This document shows, piece by piece, positions 58,971-64,000 of a DNA stretch of 64,000 nucleotides (within the stretch, counting starts at the first letter, position 1; the number at the start of each line of letters is the position of its first letter). A program made the translations under genes and the position numbers. The DNA comes from Chlorops oryzae (lineage: Eukaryota; Arthropoda; Insecta; Diptera; Chloropidae), in contig CM035806.1 in assembly GCA_020466095.1 (NCBI GenBank), positions 33,687,060-33,751,059 of the forward strand, read 5' to 3'. The notes beneath the pieces are model-generated. The model was given only the letters and a program-made list of their open reading frames with translations, did not search any database and was not told the DNA's origin.

Positions 58971-61900
58971 TCAATTGGAAAGCTTTTCACGGATGCTATT
59001 AAAGCTCTCCTCGATCGGTGCCAGCACAACGATCACGACCAAGGCAACAACGAAGAGAATTAGCACCACAATATAGACGCCCAAGAGACCCTCTCGGAAC
59101 GCAGCGAACTGTGGGGGAGAATTAATAAATTTTTTAAAATTTATTTTATTTAGAAGTTTAAGAAAGCGCCAATAATACGACTTACCGGTGCATTGACTTT
59201 GCGTTCTATTTTCATTCCATTCCGCATACCATGATGATGATGATGTGGACTCATATCGCCCATTTGGAATGTGTTGACACGATGGCTTTGCTGTTGATCC
59301 GACGCGTAACCGCCAATCTGCATACATAAAAACACCTTCAAAATTAAAGCGTGTAGCAATGGAAGATCTCAGCAACGAATGGATGATGATGATTAGTACT
59401 TGATAATGGAATGCGTTTTTAATTACGCTATATACATGTACAAAAATTCCGGGGCGTACAACACTTAAAAGGGGAATTCACCCAACCCTTTATGAAACGA
59501 CTCTACACGAACCCTGCGTCCATACAAATTTTGGGTAGATATTATAACAGTTTATGTTCCGAATGTTTTTTTTTTTTTTTGTCACATTTATGGCATAGCA
59601 TGGCATAAGAAAAATTATTGCATTGTGCTACAGTTCCTTCTGCTATGCTATGCGTTCATAAAATACTTGACAAACCTACCTACATACATGCAAACATGCA
59701 TTATGTATTATGTTATGTTATGCCATGACTGTAAGCAAGTTAATTGCACCTTACTGTTGCCAGTTTAGGGTAATCTCCCACAATTTAAGGTACATATCTG
59801 GTCATGAGAAGGGTCTTAGAATGGAAATGTATTAAGGGAAACGTTTATGGGACCAAGTTCTTGTTTTTAGACGATTTCAAATTCAAATTTAAGGGAATTC
59901 CGTCCTTATTTTGAGACATTCAGGAGATATAGTACATCTTCTAGAAAACTGGCAACTGTGCTAGAGCATGATACAAGAAAACAAGATAGCGCCACTTCAG
60001 CCCGATGATGTCACAAATACAAAATGAGAGCTTCGTTGTTGTTGTTTTGCATGTTAAGCCCAACGTCACAACTATACTTTAGTATGGGAAACAACAACAA
60101 TGCGAATGCTACAAAATAGCGGTACCCGAAGTGGCGCTATCTTTCTCTCTTTGTATCATGGTGCTAGAGCTTATAATTCGTAAGCAGTGCTGCCCAATGT
60201 AATCCATATTCGTAAATCGTCGTTCATATTTGGCGACAAATCAGCGACGAAAAAGTTCATTTGAGGGCAACGGACGTTCGGGGATGCGCTATGGTAGCGT
60301 GTTTCTCTCTACCCCGTGCCTCCATCGCCCTCAAACCAACTTTTTCGCCGCTGATTTTCCGCGTAATAAGTATGAACGCCATATACGCTGTGATTGCTCA
60401 CGCTCTGTTTTCGCGTACACATTAAAAATGAATGACTATACAGAAAATATTTCATTATCTGAAAATATATTTTTTGCCAAACTTCAATGCTTGATATGCG
60501 TTCGAAAAAGAAAAGACAAAAAAAGGAAAAAAAAAACATGAAAAGGAATTACTGTACATTTCGTAGTTTATTGCTACATATGTACCTCTTCAAATATTTT
60601 TTTCAGTGCATATGACTCGCTCAAGCGCACAAACATATGGAAAATTCGAAAAATTGTGCAAATGGTCGTGTTGGGCAGCACTGTTTTAAAGTCACATTTA
60701 AAAAATTTCGAATGAAATTTTCAAATTTTATTTCTTCAGAATTGAATAATCGAAATAAAAAAAACCATTAAAATATCTACCTTAATTTTTCTTTAAATTA
60801 AAATAAGAAAGTTCGAAAATATCCAACTTACGGAGTAAACCAGATGCACAATAACATGAAAGACCACGTAGCCCACTAGGATCCAGTCCATCCATTCGGG
60901 AAGTTCGGCTTTGGTCAGTTTTACAGCGAAGAAAATTGTGACAACTAATGAAAATTATTTAATCATTATTATTATGATTATGATTATTATTATTATTATC
61001 TATAATCGAAATAAATAATTTCGAGAACGTACTTGCTAGAATATGCGCCAGATTGCCGCCCAACCAATGGGCCCAATTGAAAAACGGGCGGTTTTTCGAA
61101 TTTGGTGCCGGTCGAAACAGGGCACCGATGGGTTGAATAAAGCAGAGAATGGTTGTTATCAGACCAAGGATGGCATGCGGATTTCGTTCGGACGACCATG
61201 CGCCAATTTCAACAAATATAATAATGAAAGCAGCCATTGTCAGAGTCCACGTTGTGACCATGCAGACACGATGCCACTAAAATCAAGAGCAAAAGCCAAA
61301 TAAAATAATGCCCAACATTTCATAGGTACCTAAGTATTTTCTAGTACCAACTAGCAACCCAGCTTACCGCAAACCATTGATCCTTTCCACACATTTGACT
61401 GCCAACCCAGGTCTGTTTGAAATAACGAGCAAGCAGAATACCCAAAGATGTCGTACCAATCCATGCAATAACCATGAAAGCACCATGCAAACGTAGGAGT
61501 ATTGTCGAAGCTCCTGATAGATCCTGTACAACAGCCAAACTGATTGCCTTTGCCGATGCAAGCCGTCCTTTATCGTGGTACCCGATGCCATTATCTTTAA
61601 AATACAAACGCCCGAGGGGGGTGGTGGTAAGAAAATAAGGCAAAAAAAAAAAAAAAAAACAAAATCCCACAATATAGATTGATACCTTTGAGACTTGAGC
61701 CAGTTGCTAGAAACAGATGATATTTATTATTTATCAAATCGAACATTTGGCCCTGCACTTGAACGACTGCGTCACGTTGCGCTTTACAATAGATGACACC
61801 ATCGATGAACGAACCCTCCGTAAGTTGCGCTGAATTTTGAGGCTTGAAGTTAGCAATAAGAAAATAGTACCGAATTGATTTGTTGATACATATTACATTC

Positions 61901-63251
61901 ATTTGTGTCTTCTAATGCAAAATGAAAAGAATTGAAAAATCTAACTCACCACACCACTTCTCGACGCACCATAGTTTGGTGCGCCCGAGGTATACGAGCT
62001 ATAGACATTGACACGCCCATTTTCCGGTACACATTCGAGTACCAAGTCGTCCCCCATTTTCGCATCGTCCGATAGGCCCAGAGCAACGTAGGCTGGCGAG
62101 TCTGTTCGAAAGAAGAAGAAATTCAATTGTGTCAAATACGAGGGTACAAGCCCAAGCGCGTCCCCAACAAACCTTTATCCGACTGCAATTCGAATTCGTA
62201 AATGTCGCCGCGCACGATGACGGACGAGAGCGTTTTGCAGGATTTACTCTTCAAGCAACCATCTGGCAGACCGAAACATGTCTTGCTGCGTCCGCAATCG
62301 TCATAGAATGGATCATTAGGCTGGGAAGTTGGACTAGTTGGTTGAGGTACTGGCTGGTATGCTGTCGTCGACGTGGTGGGATTTCGTGTACTTGCCGTTG
62401 TCGCTGGGGCTGCTTCTCGGCGTACAATTTGTACGGGATCGGATGGTATACCGACCCAAAATTTGTCATATTTTTGAGCTACTGTTGCGCTGCATTAAAA
62501 AAAAAATAATAATAATAATAATAATAAGTGAGAGAGAAATTGGTTGTACTATAGCGTGTATATTTAAAATAGTCGAAATAAATTTTCTTTTTACTCGCAT
62601 GCGATTAAGAAAGCGATGAAAGATTTTAATGATTTCATAAAGTACTCACTTGAATTCGACCTGTCCGAGAAAATCCGCCGGCGATTCCCAATCCAAGAAG
62701 ATACTACTTTTCGGTCTGGTATTACTATGCGTTGCGGAGTTGTTGACGGAGTTTTCACAGTTCATTAGCTTGGCACTCCCATCCGCTGATGGACTGAACT
62801 GACCAATCTGAATTGTTGTGAATGTTTAAAAAAAAAAAAAAATAAATAAACAAATCAAAAAACCAAGTGGGGGAGAAAGAAAAACAAAATAACGATTTTG
62901 CTCCACACATATATATTTTCCACTTTCACTCACAAGCTCATACGGTGGATTTCGATTCCGAGCCTGGAGCATAAAACCTCCGAATGTCAAGCCAGCCGGA
63001 ACGCCTACGATATTAACTCGCAACGTTTGCCCTTGTCCAACGACGGACGATGACGGCTCTATTCGAAATGGTGGCAGCGAATTCTGCGGCAGTATACCAC
63101 CGCCATGAAATGGCAGCATTGTGTCGCACACTGTTTCCGGTGCACCTTGCGGTAAGCTGACTATCGCCGGCGTCCGCGCCAATATTTGTACTATGGCAAG
63201 CAGCGCAGCGGCAGGCAGCAGAGAGCTTCTACGACGACGTTCTGTGGACAT
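58971..63251 (-). CDS. CG8399: Putative ferric-chelate reductase 1 homologue (Reeler-DOMON-cytochrome b561), 10 coding exons, 651 aa
   Basis: Coding exons (minus strand): 62934-63251, 62650-62807, 62173-62489, 61950-62101, 61686-61842, 61368-61594, 61033-61276, 60832-60944, 59186-59317, 58971-59108; sum 1956 nt. Start is the ATG in MSTERRRRSSLL; upstream text is not ATG-initiated. Order: signal peptide (about 1-36), Reeler domain (to about KFWVGI, 168-173), Thr/Pro linker, DOMON domain (from about CGRSKTCFGLPDG, through YVALGLSDDAKMGDD and IIDGVIYC-like text), then cytochrome b561 helices with four candidate haem histidines at H404, H445, H477 and H513, and a last hydrophobic helix at about 616-640. 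The layout and length match Drosophila CG8399/FRRS1. The family moves electrons across endosomal or plasma membrane to reduce ferric iron, with ascorbate as likely donor. Exon 5 uses a CAAG acceptor chosen because it alone keeps phase. A 5' UTR intron probably ends at 63269. Confidence 0.92.
59967..60160. mobile_element. MITE with perfect 9-bp target duplication in the CG8399-like gene intron
   Basis: CATGATACAAG...AAGATAGCGCCACTTC at the left mirrors GAAGTGGCGCTATCTT...TTGTATCATG at the right. GTGCTAGAG flanks both ends (59958-59966 and 60161-60169). A 9-bp duplication is typical of Mutator-like elements. Confidence 0.75.
60185..60683. mobile_element. hAT-like non-autonomous element in the same intron
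   Basis: CAGTGCTGCCCAA at the left mirrors TTGGGCAGCACTG at the right. The first third is itself a hairpin (GACGAAAAAGTTCATTTGAG against CTCAAACCAACTTTTTCGCC). The flanking 8 bases match only partly. Confidence 0.6.
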
Positions 63252-63268
63252 TTTATTTTCTGTTTTCA
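63252..63268 (-). other. 5' UTR part of the first coding exon of the CG8399-like gene
   Basis: An acceptor (TTTATTTAACAG) ends at 63269 on the minus strand, 18 bases upstream of the ATG. This implies a separate non-coding first exon further right. Confidence 0.45.
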
Positions 63269-63271
63269 CTG

Positions 63272-64000
63272 TTAAATAAAAAATAAACGAATCAAATGAG
63301 AGAATACAAAAAGCTCAATTTTAAGTTGCATGCGAGAAAATACGAAAAATACGTCCCTCAATGTAACGCTCATTAACTCATAATACCGGAATGCGCCGAG
63401 ACACATTCGAAAATAGTAGCTACGTGTTCAAGTTTAAGGCACAAAATAAGTCGTTTTCTTTTCTTCATTATTTTTCTTGTATTCTGTTTTTTTGAAATGA
63501 AAATAAATAAAAAAAAATATTTTAGCATAAATAATTGTGTGTCGGTGTCATTGAAGTGACATATCAGCTCGAAAAAAAAATGCAAAAAAATATCAGAGTT
63601 TGCTGAACCGCATCGAGTGCTGCTGTCTTCACAATATAAAGAACTACTAGATCGTCTGAAATGCTTCGTTCGAAAAATGATTTGCAGAAAATAAATAACC
63701 GAATTTACATAGCTAAGCGTTGCGAGATATTATCTCATCATTTATTTATGTAGATATTTTATTATCTATAGCACGAAAATTAAAGTTCTAGCCTTTCATA
63801 TGAGAAACGCCGAATAGATACCACGGTATATAATTTTTCTTTTATAATTTTAGGCAACATGTACCTACCACAAATTTTTTTATTCGAAAAAAAGAATATT
63901 AAAAATCAATAAAAAAACATCTTCATTCCTGTGTCTGATAAAGGGTTCAAAATGAACTGAATGTGAGTGCTTAAAAAATTTTATAAAATATAATAAAACT
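63272..64000. other. Right edge, upstream of the CG8399-like gene
   Basis: Probably a 5' UTR intron or promoter region. It is AT-rich, and no further exon, repeat end or coding region was recognised. Confidence 0.35.

Noticed and set aside
61801..61842. Acceptor TTCAG at 61831 for exon 5 of the CG8399-like gene
   Set aside because: It would shift the DOMON frame; the acceptor 12 bases earlier (ending AAG) preserves phase and the family-like sequence.

Overview
The window is nuclear DNA of an insect, most likely a higher fly (Diptera, Schizophora). Three spliced, intron-bearing genes were assembled by hand from reading-frame continuity and GT..AG sites. Two match fly families closely: caspar (the FAF1 orthologue) and CG8399 (a putative ferric-chelate reductase), which I recall as neighbours in Drosophila. 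A tephritid or similar acalyptrate is a guess. Most of the remaining sequence is AT-rich, transposon-laden intron and intergenic DNA. Nothing prokaryotic was seen: no operons, CRISPR arrays or rRNA.

Layout. (1) About 1.2-22.9 kb, minus strand: a secreted Thr-rich, mucin-like protein of about 1,100 residues in four coding exons. Its signal-peptide exon is isolated at 22.8 kb by an intron of about 16 kb. The protein carries four DLLPP motifs, three of them in a longer repeated module, and one apparent 1-nt frame break in an Asn-coding repeat. (2) 22.9-40.4 kb: intergenic DNA between this gene and the divergent casp, packed with small foldback/MITE elements, microsatellites and an internally deleted non-LTR retroelement. 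(3) 40,421-43,879, plus strand: a complete 14-coding-exon casp gene (684 aa; UBA, two ubiquitin-like domains, UAS, coiled coil, UBX). (4) About 44.6-57.9 kb: a very large foldback-like structure between the convergent casp and CG8399 genes. Two opposed blocks of a roughly 495-bp tandem repeat (about 16 forward, 8 inverted units) are enclosed by complex inverted arms. (5) 58,971-63,251, minus strand: a complete 10-coding-exon CG8399/FRRS1-like gene (651 aa; Reeler, DOMON, cytochrome b561), with two MITE-like insertions in one intron.

The three genes show no common pathway. Caspar is known in Drosophila as a negative regulator of Imd/Relish immune signalling. The FRRS1-like protein is predicted to move electrons across a membrane for ferric reduction. 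The mucin-like protein is extracellular by its signal peptide and of unknown function. The most unusual object is the foldback satellite. Other notable signals are the repeated DLLPP module, a set of roughly 135-bp palindromes whose two arms changed together, and an orphan plus-strand exon candidate inside the 16-kb intron. All exon models come from reading sequence alone; no alignment, transcript or repeat library was available.
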